NCBI GenBank assembly: GCA_039182515.1
Contig: JBCDCE010000045.1
Location: forward strand, 1 to 33,338
Reading direction: 5' to 3'
Source: JBCDCE01 sp039182515
GTDB lineage: Bacteria; Pseudomonadota; Alphaproteobacteria; Rhodobacterales; Rhodobacteraceae
Length of the DNA stretch: 33,338 bases
Shown piece after piece: positions 16,699 through 25,252 of this stretch; within the stretch, counting starts at the first letter, position 1; each line of letters begins with the position of its first letter. A model generated the notes under the pieces. That model was not told the DNA's origin. It saw only the letters and a program-made list of their open reading frames with translations, and ran no database searches. A program made the translations under genes and the position numbers.

Positions 16699-17825
16699 AC
16701 ATGCAAAACCCAAAGGCGTTGAACGGCCATCACTCCGAGACGTCGCGCCATGGCACGAATGAAGCGAATATTGCTGTCGACAGCAGCGAAAAGGCCACCG
16801 ATCTGGCCATGCAAGACACGTTGCTGACGCCGCGCTTTTACACCACCGACTTTGACGAGATGGACGCGATCGACGTGAGCCCAGTGCGCAGCGATTGGGA
16901 CCAACTCATCGGAGAGATGGTCTCAGATCCGAACAAGGGTCACTTCAAGAAAAACGAAGACTGGGACAAAGTGGATTGGGACGGCATGGAGCCCAAGCTC
17001 AAAGCTGAGTTCATCGACTTTCTTGTCTCCAGTTGCACAGCCGAATTTTCGGGCTGCGTGCTTTACAAAGAGATGAAACGGCGCGGCAACAACGACGATA
17101 TCACCCAACTTTTTGGCCTCATGGCACGAGACGAGGCGCGGCACGCTGGCTTCATCAACGATGCTCTGCGCGAAGCGGGCATTGCGGTGAACCTGGGCTT
17201 TCTGACCCAGAAAAAGAAGTACACCTACTTCCGCCCGAAGTTCATCTACTACGCCACTTATCTCAGCGAAAAGATCGGCTACGCGCGCTACATCACGATC
17301 TTCCGGCATTTGCAGGAGAACCCTGACAAGCGCTTCCACCCGATCTTCAAGTGGTTTGAAGAATGGTGCAACGACGAGTTCCGCCATGGTGAAGCCTTTG
17401 CGCTTTTGATGAAAACAGACCCAAAGCTCACCTCAGGGGGCAACGTTTGGTGGATCAAGTTCTTCCTCACGGCCGTTTACGGCACGATGTGGGTGCGCGA
17501 TCACCAGCGTCCTGAGTTTCACAAAGCTTTGGGGGTCGATGAGGCCTGGTACGGTATGGAGGTCTATCGCAAAACCTCCGAGATCTCCAAACAGGTCTTC
17601 CCGATCACGCTCGACATTGATCACCCGGCCTTCCGCCGCAACCTCGACCGGCTCAACGATGCCAACATCCGCATCGCAGACGGCAAGAAAGAAGGCGGCG
17701 TAGGCGGCAAGATCAAACAGTTCAGCGGTATGGCCGGCGCGGGTCGCGCCTTCTTGGGGCTCTTCATGATCCGCTCCATTCCAAACGAATTGCCCGAAAG
17801 CTCAATGATGGAGCCTGCCTACTAA
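16695..17825 (+). CDS. acsF: Aerobic Mg-protoporphyrin IX monomethyl ester cyclase
   Basis: A 376-residue di-iron monooxygenase of the AcsF family, which closes the isocyclic ring E to give divinyl protochlorophyllide using O2. Di-iron ligand motifs of the rubrerythrin-like fold are visible: EFSGCVLYKE, RDEARHAGF and EWCNDEFRHGEAFA. It is the oxygen-dependent alternative to BchE; its presence in the main operon fits an aerobic anoxygenic phototroph, although facultative species may carry both. The ATG at 16695 follows GAAGAGGTG and overlaps the upstream stop; the stop codon overlaps puhE by 1 nt (TAATG). Confidence 0.97.
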   Translation: MNMQNPKALNGHHSETSRHGTNEANIAVDSSEKATDLAMQDTLLTPRFYTTDFDEMDAIDVSPVRSDWDQLIGEMVSDPNKGHFKKNEDWDKVDWDGMEPKLKAEFIDFLVSSCTAEFSGCVLYKEMKRRGNNDDITQLFGLMARDEARHAGFINDALREAGIAVNLGFLTQKKKYTYFRPKFIYYATYLSEKIGYARYITIFRHLQENPDKRFHPIFKWFEEWCNDEFRHGEAFALLMKTDPKLTSGGNVWWIKFFLTAVYGTMWVRDHQRPEFHKALGVDEAWYGMEVYRKTSEISKQVFPITLDIDHPAFRRNLDRLNDANIRIADGKKEGGVGGKIKQFSGMAGAGRAFLGLFMIRSIPNELPESSMMEPAY

Positions 17826-18631
17826 TGTTTGCTTCGGCCTGGATCGCAGCCCTTGGGGCGCTTTTTGTCTGGTGGTTTTCCACCGGCGCGATCCTGTGCT
17901 TGGTCAAACATGGCGACAAATGGGGTGGCGAGTGGCCACTCCGCCTCACTTTCTGGGCTTTGCCGATGCTTTTTATGGGGGCAGGGCTCATGCAGGTTAG
18001 CGCCAATTGGCTCACGCCTCTTGGAGCCTATATGGGCTTTGCCAGTGCAATTTTCCTTTGGGGATGGATTGAGCTTGCGTTTTTATCCGGCGTGATCACC
18101 GGCCCCAATCAAACCCCCTGCCCTGAAAACGTTCCCGGCTGGGAGCGCTTTATTCGCGCCTGGGGCACCTTGGCTTATCACGAGATCATGCTTGTTGGGT
18201 TCTTGGTAATCTTGTGGGCCTTTCAGATCTATATGCTGAACCACATCGCGCTCATGACTTTCGCAGTTCTTTACATGGCGCGGCTCTCAGCAAAGCTAAA
18301 CCTCTATCTGGGCGTGCCGCGGATCAACACAGAGTTTTTGCCCAAAGCGCTCACACATTTGCCCAGCCACTTCCGGCATCGGCGGCTCAACTGGCTCTTT
18401 CCGGTCTCCGTCACAGCCCTGACAGCACTTAGCGCTTACTTTGGGTTCTGCCTATGGAGCGCGGTCTCGCCTTTCGAAACCGTGGGCTTCTCGCTCCTCA
18501 CTGCCATCACTGTGCTCGCAACATTCGAACACTGGGTGATGATCCTACCTGTCCCTGACGACAAACTATGGCGTTGGATGCTGCCATCCCAAGCGCCCAA
18601 AAATACCACTTCAACAAGGACTGCGCCATGA
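17825..18631 (+). CDS. puhE: Photosynthetic complex assembly protein PuhE
   Basis: A 268-residue polytopic membrane protein with about seven hydrophobic segments, matching PuhE (the Rhodobacter orf274 type, DUF3623). Landmarks are WWFSTGAILCLVKHGDKWGG near the N-terminus and LNLYLGVPRINTEFLPKALT in the second half. PuhE influences reaction-centre assembly and bacteriochlorophyll supply; its mechanism is not established. Its stop overlaps the hemA start by 4 nt. Confidence 0.93.
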   Translation: MFASAWIAALGALFVWWFSTGAILCLVKHGDKWGGEWPLRLTFWALPMLFMGAGLMQVSANWLTPLGAYMGFASAIFLWGWIELAFLSGVITGPNQTPCPENVPGWERFIRAWGTLAYHEIMLVGFLVILWAFQIYMLNHIALMTFAVLYMARLSAKLNLYLGVPRINTEFLPKALTHLPSHFRHRRLNWLFPVSVTALTALSAYFGFCLWSAVSPFETVGFSLLTAITVLATFEHWVMILPVPDDKLWRWMLPSQAPKNTTSTRTAP

Positions 18632-19848
18632 CGACGAATTTCGACGCATTGTTCAACGAACAACTGGACCAACTCAAAACGGATGGAAACTACCGTATTT
18701 TCGCCGAGCTTGAGCGGGTCTGTGGTAAATTTCCCAAAGCCAAAGAACACCGCGAACATGACCCACGCGATGTGACCGTGTGGTGCTCGAACGACTACCT
18801 GGGCATGGGCCACCATCCAGATGTGATCAAAGCGATGACACAAACCGTTGAGATGTGCGGCACGGGCGCAGGCGGAACCCGCAACATTTCCGGCAACAAC
18901 ATCCATCACCTCGCCTTAGAAGACGAGCTTGCTGATCTGCACGGCAAAGAAAGCGCGCTTCTTTTCACCTCTGGTTATGTGTCGAACTGGGCCTCACTGA
19001 GCACTTTGGGAAGTCGTCTCCCGAACGCCGTGATCCTCTCTGATAGCGAAAACCACGCCTCTATGATCGAAGGCATTCGCCACAGCCGCGCGGAAAAGAA
19101 GATCTGGAAGCATAACGATGTGGACGATCTGGATCGTAAGCTCAGCGATTGCCCGGCGAACGCCACTAAGATTGTGGCCTTTGAAAGCGTCTATTCCATG
19201 GACGGTGACATCTGCCCCATGAAAGAGATCGTGGAATGCGCGGAAAGCCATGGCGCCCTTACCTATCTTGATGAAGTGCATGCCGTGGGCATGTACGGGC
19301 CGCGCGGCGGCGGCATCTCAGAGCGCGAAGGTCTGCAAGACCGTATCACATTGATCGAAGGCACGCTCGGCAAGGCCTTCGGCGTTGTGGGCGGCTATGT
19401 GACCGGCTCTAAGGCCCTCACGGATTTTATCCGCTCCTTTGCCTCAGGGTTCATCTTTACGACCGCCCTGCCCCCTGGCGTTGCGGAAGCCGCACGGACG
19501 TCTATCCACCACCTGAAAAACTCGGACGTGGAGCGCATGGGACAGCGCCGCCAGGTAGCGCTTTTGCGCAAGCGATTGGATGAGAAGGGCATCCCGCATT
19601 TGATGAACAACAGCCACATCATTCCGGTGATGATCAAAGACCCCGTCAAAACCAAGATGATCTCTGATTATCTCATGGATATGTTCGGGATCTACGTGCA
19701 ACCCATCAACTATCCAACAGTGCCAAAAGGCACAGAGCGACTGCGCTTCACGCCTGGTCCGTTGCACACAGATGCCGATATCGAGCACCTCGTACAGGCG
19801 CTTTCAGCGCTCTGGACGCAATGTGCCATTGCTCATGCAGTGGCTTAA
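18628..19848 (+). CDS. hemA: 5-aminolevulinate synthase
   Basis: A 406-residue pyridoxal-phosphate enzyme that condenses glycine and succinyl-CoA to 5-aminolevulinate, the first precursor of heme and bacteriochlorophyll. Seen: GTGAGGTRNISGNNIHH at about residues 78-94, YLDEVHAVGMYGPRGGG with the cofactor-binding Asp, and the Schiff-base Lys at 249 in IEGTLGKAFGVVGGY. Length is normal. The ATG at 18628 overlaps the puhE stop and follows AAGGA; an upstream start at 18568 is not supported. It is the last gene of the long operon, before a weak terminator-like stem. Confidence 0.97.
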   Translation: MTTNFDALFNEQLDQLKTDGNYRIFAELERVCGKFPKAKEHREHDPRDVTVWCSNDYLGMGHHPDVIKAMTQTVEMCGTGAGGTRNISGNNIHHLALEDELADLHGKESALLFTSGYVSNWASLSTLGSRLPNAVILSDSENHASMIEGIRHSRAEKKIWKHNDVDDLDRKLSDCPANATKIVAFESVYSMDGDICPMKEIVECAESHGALTYLDEVHAVGMYGPRGGGISEREGLQDRITLIEGTLGKAFGVVGGYVTGSKALTDFIRSFASGFIFTTALPPGVAEAARTSIHHLKNSDVERMGQRRQVALLRKRLDEKGIPHLMNNSHIIPVMIKDPVKTKMISDYLMDMFGIYVQPINYPTVPKGTERLRFTPGPLHTDADIEHLVQALSALWTQCAIAHAVA

Positions 19849-19878
19849 GCAGGCCGCTTCACTTGATATTGAATAGCA

Positions 19879-19902
19879 AAGGTCAAAAACCTTAGCTTTT
19901 TT
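19879..19902 (+). terminator. Weak terminator-like stem after hemA
   Basis: A short stem AAGGT (19879-19883) and ACCTT (19889-19893) with a 5-nt loop is followed by six T residues at 19897-19902. The stem is only 5 bp and poor in GC, so termination is likely to be partial. It would mark the end of the bchF-hemA operon. Confidence 0.35.
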
Positions 19903-19960
19903 GCTGGACGGTCGACCGCGGTACACTACCTCTGTGGACGACGAAATTGGGAGAACTCTA

Positions 19961-20476
19961 ATGAAAACTACGCGTCGCGAACATTTGGCCTTGTTGGGTG
20001 GCACGGCACTTGCTGCATTTGCCCCGGCTGTGAGCTTTGCAGAAAGCCACGCTACCGAGCCTAAAGTGATCGAAGTGTTGATGCTCAACGCCGATCCTGA
20101 GAACAAAAAAGAGCGCCAGGTCTTTGTGCCTGCTGTTATCCGCGCCAACGTCGGTGACACCATCAAGTTCATCTCTGAAAACCCAGGTCACAACGCCCAG
20201 GTCGACAAGAAAATGATGCCTGAAGGTGGTACCGAATTCAAAGGCCGCATCGGCAAAGACGTCGAAGTGGTGATGGAAGTAGAAGGCGCCTACGGCTACC
20301 AATGCCAGCCACACGCCTCTGCAGGTATGGTCGGTCTGATCCTCGTCGGTGATGTTTCCGGCAACTATGAAGCGATCAAAGAAGTGCGTCAGCGCGGCAA
20401 AGCCAAAAAGCGCTACCAGGCTTACTTCGAAATGGCAGACGCAATGCTTGCTGAAGAAGCTGCAAACGCGTCCTAA
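19961..20476 (+). CDS. Pseudoazurin-type blue copper protein
   Basis: A 171-residue exported cupredoxin. The N-terminus has a twin-arginine motif (TTRREHLALLGG) with signal cleavage likely around residue 27. The type-1 copper ligands are all visible: His77 (GHNAQ), Cys115, His118 and Met123, with the pseudoazurin spacing C-x2-H-x4-M (CQPHASAGM). A lysine-rich helical tail follows the domain. Pseudoazurins carry electrons in the periplasm, known in denitrification. Here the gene follows hemA, where Roseobacter-group clusters often have the cytochrome c2 gene cycA, so a role as electron donor to the photosynthetic chain is a fair inference. A gap of 112 bp after hemA holds a terminator-like stem and a weak promoter (TACACT at 19922). 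Confidence 0.9.
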   Translation: MKTTRREHLALLGGTALAAFAPAVSFAESHATEPKVIEVLMLNADPENKKERQVFVPAVIRANVGDTIKFISENPGHNAQVDKKMMPEGGTEFKGRIGKDVEVVMEVEGAYGYQCQPHASAGMVGLILVGDVSGNYEAIKEVRQRGKAKKRYQAYFEMADAMLAEEAANAS

Positions 20477-20483
20477 GCTGCCG

Positions 20484-21206
20484 CTACGAGATTTGAGCTC
20501 GCGCGCGCGCCGCGCGGGCCATCCCCCAGGCCGAACGGCCTGAAACGGCGCTAAGAACAACCAAGAGCGCCAAACCTATGAACCCCCACTTTTGATGAAA
20601 TCTCGCTTCCAAAGGCGAAAGGCCTTCAAGCATGATTGCGCTGCCGGGTGCGATGTTTTGCTTGCTTGAATGCAGAAATTCACCACGCAAGTAGCTGTGG
20701 GTCGTGACCACCATCTCGCGATTAAGCGGCAAAGTGATCTCTAAGTTTTCATACCCTTGGGTAGGATAGGCAATGAAGCCTGCATAGCTGTGCAAGGCCT
20801 CCAGAGCCATCGGACCGGGGTCTGGCACATTGCAAACGGACATCGCAATGGAGCCATCCACCGGCTCTACAAAGGGCAAAAGATCCGTCTTAGGATGTAC
20901 CATCATCGACATCGCCTCGAAAACGGTCGGCTGACCGCCGACGGCAAACTCAACTTCTTGAATGAGCCAATCCGCCTGAACAGCCGTGCCAATGCGCAGC
21001 TCTTCAAACGAAACGGTCCCATCGAGCGCCACAAGGCCCTTGGGCTCCACCCCAAAAAGGGGTGTGATGGTTTCACCCGCGACGCTCACAAAGAACTCGA
21101 TTGCATCTTCATCGCGGTCCACGATGAGGGTGATCTCATCTGAAATCGCAGGGCTTGCGAAAGAGAGCGCCACGAGGCAGGCACAAGAAAAGAGCGTTCG
21201 TATCAT
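20484..21206 (-). CDS. Membrane-anchored periplasmic protein of unknown function
   Basis: A 240-residue protein that I do not recognise. It has a Sec-type signal peptide (about residues 1-22, ending SPAISDE), a beta-rich extracytoplasmic domain, and one C-terminal hydrophobic segment (WGFIGLALLVVLSAVS) followed by a basic tail (RSAWGMARAARARA). The topology suggests a domain held in the periplasm by a C-terminal anchor. The ATG at 21206 is preferred to a TTG at 21212. It converges on the pseudoazurin gene with a 7-bp gap and is divergent from the LacI-type gene across 238 bp. The 3' end holds an alternating CG run (about 20498-20516) that encodes the Arg/Ala tail. No function is proposed. Confidence 0.75.
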   Translation of the reverse strand: MIRTLFSCACLVALSFASPAISDEITLIVDRDEDAIEFFVSVAGETITPLFGVEPKGLVALDGTVSFEELRIGTAVQADWLIQEVEFAVGGQPTVFEAMSMMVHPKTDLLPFVEPVDGSIAMSVCNVPDPGPMALEALHSYAGFIAYPTQGYENLEITLPLNREMVVTTHSYLRGEFLHSSKQNIAPGSAIMLEGLSPLEARFHQKWGFIGLALLVVLSAVSGRSAWGMARAARARAQIS

Positions 21207-21411
21207 GCGCAATAATCTAGCGGCTTTTGGGCAAGGATCAATTCACGGCCACGTCACCATTTGCAGGATCTAGTGAACCCAAAAACGATTGCGAATCATC
21301 CAATATCCAAGTGCAGCCTCTGCCGATCAAATCTTCAAAAAGCTGCATTTATTCGCAAAAGGTCTGCCCGTAAACCTCAACTTCTTAGGAAAATGCCTAA
21401 AATTAGGTCTT

Positions 21412-21429
21412 GCCGAAACCGGTTTCGGC
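21412..21429. promoter_or_regulatory. LacI-family operator upstream of the sugar operon
   Basis: The perfect 18-bp palindrome GCCGAAACCGGTTTCGGC lies 15 bp before the LacI-type start codon. A central CG pair and even symmetry are hallmarks of LacI-family operators. A -10-like TAAAAT (about 21398-21403) lies just upstream. No second copy is seen before the binding-protein gene, so the regulator probably controls itself and the whole operon from here. Confidence 0.7.
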
Positions 21430-21444
21430 TTCCCATCATAGCAC

Positions 21445-22545
21445 ATGGAAAACTTAGCTGCCCCTACAACACCTGTCAGACTTGCCCCCAGGAGAGTGAC
21501 AATCACCGACCTGGCAGAGCACCTCGGCATGACAAAAGGGACCGTCTCCCGGGCACTCAATGACTACGCAGATATCTCTGAAACAACCAAGACCCGCGTG
21601 CGCAGGGAAGCGGATCGGATGGGCTACCGGCCTCATGCTCAAGCGCAGGCTGTACGCACGGGGCGCGCCAAAAGCATTGGCCTGGTCTTGCAAATCGACG
21701 AACACGACGGCCAATCGCCTTTCCTCAAAGACTTCATTGCAGGTCTGACCGGGGCCACGAGTGAAATCGGCTGGACGCTGACTGTGGGCTCCGCCACCTC
21801 CGACGACGACATGATCCAGACCATGGCGCGCATGGTCGACGAGCGCAAAGTTGATGGCTTTGTCCTGCCCCGCGCGCGGGTCAATGATCACCGCTTGAAC
21901 TACCTTACTTCGCAAGGGGTGCCCGCAATCCTTTACGGTCGTTCGAACTTTTTTGCAGAAGATACAGCTGCTTATTTCGATATATCAGGCGAAGATGCGA
22001 TGGAAGACGCAGTCATGCGCTTGCACGCGCTGGGGCATAACAGGATCGGATATGTCGGCGGGGTTGATGTCTTTAATTTCACACATCTGCGTCATGAAGG
22101 TTACCGCGAAGGTTTGGACAAAGCTGGGCTGGACTACGACGCAGGCTTGGTGCGTTGGGGCGCTCGCACAGCACAAGACGGCGCCGACGCCTTTCGCTCC
22201 CTGATTGAAAGTTCTAAGCCCCCTACGGCTGTTGTTTTTTCAACAGATGAGACCGCCCTAGGCGCCTATCACGTTGCCCGCGACTTGGGGTTGCGGATCG
22301 GCGATGATGTTTCTGTTGTAGCCTATGACGGCATCCCAGAGGCAGATCACAGTGATCCATCCTTGGCCACCTACCGCGTCGACAACCGGAGCGCAGGTCA
22401 CAAACTCATTGAAATGCTGAAAGCGATCATAGACGGCGCACCAGCACCATCTCAAAGGCTGCTCGAGACAGCCAAATTCCATGCAGGAGGGTCGATTAGT
22501 GCCCCCCGCCGCACCAGCGAGGAGCTGCGCGCGTATATTTTATGA
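21445..22545 (+). CDS. LacI-family transcriptional regulator
   Basis: A 366-residue repressor with an N-terminal LacI helix-turn-helix (VTITDLAEHLGMTKGTVSRA at about residues 18-37, then the hinge region GYRPHAQAQAVRTGR) and a periplasmic-binding-protein-like effector domain (SIGLVLQIDEHDG to VVAYDGIPEADHSDPSL). It resembles regulators of alpha-glucoside uptake operons such as AglR. It is the first gene of the operon, 33 bp before the binding-protein gene, with the palindrome 21412-21429 upstream. The inducer is probably a glycoside imported by the transporter that follows. Confidence 0.9.
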   Translation: MENLAAPTTPVRLAPRRVTITDLAEHLGMTKGTVSRALNDYADISETTKTRVRREADRMGYRPHAQAQAVRTGRAKSIGLVLQIDEHDGQSPFLKDFIAGLTGATSEIGWTLTVGSATSDDDMIQTMARMVDERKVDGFVLPRARVNDHRLNYLTSQGVPAILYGRSNFFAEDTAAYFDISGEDAMEDAVMRLHALGHNRIGYVGGVDVFNFTHLRHEGYREGLDKAGLDYDAGLVRWGARTAQDGADAFRSLIESSKPPTAVVFSTDETALGAYHVARDLGLRIGDDVSVVAYDGIPEADHSDPSLATYRVDNRSAGHKLIEMLKAIIDGAPAPSQRLLETAKFHAGGSISAPRRTSEELRAYIL

Positions 22546-22578
22546 CCATCATCAAAGATCCAGGGAGGAATTGATCTG

Positions 22579-23922
22579 ATGACTAAACCAACCACCTTTT
22601 GGCTGACAGCCACAACAGCGCTCACATTGAGTGCTTTTGCGGCACAAGCGGACCTGCGCTTCTGGACAACAGAAGAACAGCCCGAGCGTTTGGCCAAACA
22701 ACAAGAGATCGCTGAAGCCTTCGAAGCTGCCACCGGCACCAAGGTTGAAGTGATTCCAGTCACTGAAAAAGACTACGGCACACGCGCAACAGCGGCGTTT
22801 GCGGCGGGCGACCTACCTGACGTCATCTACTTCCCACTGCAGTACGGTCTGCCATGGGCAGACGCCGGCATTCTAGACACTGAAGCGGCCAGCGACGTGA
22901 TCGAAGATCTAGGCGCCGACACCTTCTCCGCTGGTGGTCTGAACATGGTTGCCACAGATGGCGGCTACGCAGGCGTGCCAGTTGACGGCTGGACACAGCT
23001 TGTTGTCTACCGCAAAGACAAATTCGACGAGATGGGCCTTGCCGCGCCGTCCAGCTACGAAAACGTGCTGGCCGCGATCGAAAAGCTCCACAACCCACCA
23101 TCGATGTATGGCTTCGTGGCGCCAACCAAAGTGGACGAAGGCTTCATGAGCCAAGTGCTTGAGCACGTGTTCCTGGCCAATGGTGCAACACCCGTAAACG
23201 CAGACGGTTTCAAAGGCTTTGATGAAGCCAAAACCACTGAAGTACTTGATTTCTATAAAGCAATCACAGCCGCTTCGCCTCCCGGTGAACTTTACTGGAA
23301 GCAATCGCGCGAGCTTTACTTCTCGGGTCAAGCCGCGATGATCATCTGGTCACCGTTCATTCTCGACGAACTGGCCGGCCTGCGTGACAGTGCCCCGCCC
23401 ACCATTAATGGCGATCCACAAACACGTGATCTGGCAAATGTCACAGGCATCGTAACCAACTTCTCTGGCCCATCGAACCCCGATGGGGCCGCTTGGGGTG
23501 ACGTCCGCTACTACGGCATCACAAACGACGCTGACACAGACGCCGCCATGGACTTCGTGAAGTTCTCGATGGAAGAGGGCTACGGCCAAACACTTTCCAT
23601 CGCACCCGAAGGCAAATTCCCTGTGCGCCCTGGCACCGCGGACGAGCCTACAAAGTTCAAAGACCTCTGGGCGACCCTGCCTGTGGGTGTGGACCGCAAA
23701 GCGCCATTGGGTGAGCTCTACGCACAAGAAATGATCGACGAAATCGTCGGAGGCTTGGATGTGGCTCAGCGTTGGGGTGTTTCGGAAGGTCAGCTTGGTC
23801 TGGCATCCAAACTCATCAACAGCCAAGCGATCAACCGCGTTGTTCGCGAGTTCATCGACGGTGAAATCGACGCATCAGCGGCGATTGCGAAGATGAACGA
23901 CGAGTTGAGCAAGGTTCAGTAA
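22579..23922 (+). CDS. ABC transporter sugar-binding protein
   Basis: A 447-residue extracellular solute-binding protein of family 1, with a signal peptide (about residues 1-24, cleavage near FAAQA-DLRF). Landmarks of the family include YGTRATAAFAAGDLPDVIYF and the segment ELYFSGQAAMIIWSPFILDE. It should capture a sugar or glycoside in the periplasm and deliver it to the two permeases encoded next. A strong ribosome-binding site (AGGGAGGAA) precedes the ATG at 22579. A hairpin after the gene fits the usual excess of binding protein over membrane components. Confidence 0.92.
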   Translation: MTKPTTFWLTATTALTLSAFAAQADLRFWTTEEQPERLAKQQEIAEAFEAATGTKVEVIPVTEKDYGTRATAAFAAGDLPDVIYFPLQYGLPWADAGILDTEAASDVIEDLGADTFSAGGLNMVATDGGYAGVPVDGWTQLVVYRKDKFDEMGLAAPSSYENVLAAIEKLHNPPSMYGFVAPTKVDEGFMSQVLEHVFLANGATPVNADGFKGFDEAKTTEVLDFYKAITAASPPGELYWKQSRELYFSGQAAMIIWSPFILDELAGLRDSAPPTINGDPQTRDLANVTGIVTNFSGPSNPDGAAWGDVRYYGITNDADTDAAMDFVKFSMEEGYGQTLSIAPEGKFPVRPGTADEPTKFKDLWATLPVGVDRKAPLGELYAQEMIDEIVGGLDVAQRWGVSEGQLGLASKLINSQAINRVVREFIDGEIDASAAIAKMNDELSKVQ

Positions 23923-23937
23923 CCTCGCTTTCCTCCC

Positions 23938-23962
23938 GGGAGTGGGGCCACGGCCCCCTCCC
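23938..23962 (+). terminator. Intercistronic hairpin after the binding-protein gene
   Basis: GGGAG-T-GGGGCC pairs with GGCCCC-CTCCC across a 2-nt AC turn, giving an 11-bp GC-rich stem with one bulged T. It lies in the 94-bp gap between the binding-protein and permease genes and is followed by an AT-rich tract rather than a clean T-run. Such stems usually act as attenuators or 3' stabilisers that keep binding-protein levels high. Confidence 0.55.
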
Positions 23963-24016
23963 CTCTCCTTTAAATTTTGAATTTTCCTCTGCAACCTTCA
24001 AACCGAGGTTCACCAG

Positions 24017-25252
24017 ATGTCTGCTGCCACCCCTCCTACCGCGAAGGGGGCTCTTGCCAAGCGTGAAGCGCGATTGGCCTGGGGGCTCTTGTCGCCAACG
24101 ATCATAAGCGTATCCCTGGTCGTGATTTTGCCGCTCTTGGCAATTTTCTGGATCAGTGTGAAACCCGTAAAGTTGGGAGATCTGCGCCCACCGACCTTTG
24201 TGGTCAGTGAATCCTTGCGGGTCCGTGGGGATGTACCCCAAATCGATTATCGAGTGAGGAACTCCAGCCAAGATAAAATGGTCACTGGAGCCAGCTTCAC
24301 CGATACAATCCCCGAAGGCGTTACGTTTCTGAGTGATCTACCAGCGGCCTGTGGCCTGTCGGGGCGCACCCTGACATGCGATTTTGGCGACATCGAAGGC
24401 AGATTTCGTGATCGGTACCGCCTTAACATCGACTACAGCGGCGATCTCGAGGCGCTTGAAGCGGAAGTGGAAGGCACTGAGCCCAAAACCACTGGACGTG
24501 GCGACAACATTTTGACGAACTCGACCTTCACCTTTGAGAACTTTGCCCGTGTTTTTGACGGGGACGAGTTCTGGCAGGTGCTCTGGGTAACGATGTTCTA
24601 CACGGTATTTGGCACCGTTGGTGCACTGCTTGTGGGCCTCTTTGCAGCGCTTCTCTTGGACAAAAGCTTCAAGGGCCAAGGTATCTTGCGCGGCCTTTAC
24701 CTCTTTCCTTACGTGGCGCCGATTATTGCGGTGGCCTTCACCTGGGTCACACTCTTTGATCCCTTCTCAGGCTCCGCCAATGCGCTTTTGTTGCAAATGG
24801 GCGTAACAGATGAAGCGATCAACTTCTTTGGCCAGCGCCCACTTGCGCTCATCATGGTGACGATCTTCGAGATTTGGCGGTACTTCCCGCTCTCGTTCCT
24901 CTTCATCCTGGCGCGGATGCAATCCATCGACACGGATATGTATGAAGCGGCTGACATGGACGGCGCGAGCCCTTTCCAGCAGTTCTGGTATCTTTCGGTG
25001 CCACAGCTGATGGGGATCCTTTCGGTACTGTTCCTCTTGCGCTTCATTTGGACCTTCAACAAGTTTGACGACATCTTCTTGCTGACAGGCGGTAACGCAG
25101 GCACACGGACGCTCACTGTGAACGTCTATGAGCAAGCCTTTGCGATCTCCAACATCGGCGCGGGTGCTGCTGTTGCCGTGGTGATCTTCGCCTGCTTGCT
25201 GCTCTTTAGCGTCTTCTTCTTCAAATTTATGAGCCAGGAGGAAGGACTATGA
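24017..25252 (+). CDS. ABC sugar permease with an extracytoplasmic insert
   Basis: A 411-residue MalF/UgpA-type permease. The first membrane helix (about residues 22-47) is followed by an insert of about 110 residues (about 52-165) before the usual permease core, which begins at about 185 and has the ABC-contact loop EAADMDGASPFQQFWYLSVP. The insert has the look of a DUF11-like beta-sandwich repeat: YRVRNSS, FTDTIPEGVTFL and a pair of cysteines at 112 and 121 around SGRTLT that could form a disulfide. By topology it should face the periplasm and may contact the binding protein, as the unrelated P2 loop of MalF does. It overlaps the next gene by 4 nt. Confidence 0.88.
   Translation: MSAATPPTAKGALAKREARLAWGLLSPTIISVSLVVILPLLAIFWISVKPVKLGDLRPPTFVVSESLRVRGDVPQIDYRVRNSSQDKMVTGASFTDTIPEGVTFLSDLPAACGLSGRTLTCDFGDIEGRFRDRYRLNIDYSGDLEALEAEVEGTEPKTTGRGDNILTNSTFTFENFARVFDGDEFWQVLWVTMFYTVFGTVGALLVGLFAALLLDKSFKGQGILRGLYLFPYVAPIIAVAFTWVTLFDPFSGSANALLLQMGVTDEAINFFGQRPLALIMVTIFEIWRYFPLSFLFILARMQSIDTDMYEAADMDGASPFQQFWYLSVPQLMGILSVLFLLRFIWTFNKFDDIFLLTGGNAGTRTLTVNVYEQAFAISNIGAGAAVAVVIFACLLLFSVFFFKFMSQEEGL

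Noticed and set aside
4570..18631. Stop/start overlaps at most gene junctions
   Set aside because: Normal translational coupling in this kind of superoperon, not a separate novelty.
20498..20516. Alternating CG run as possible Z-DNA or terminator
   Set aside because: It is explained by Arg/Ala codons of the hypothetical protein; a similar run occurs in parA near 31103.
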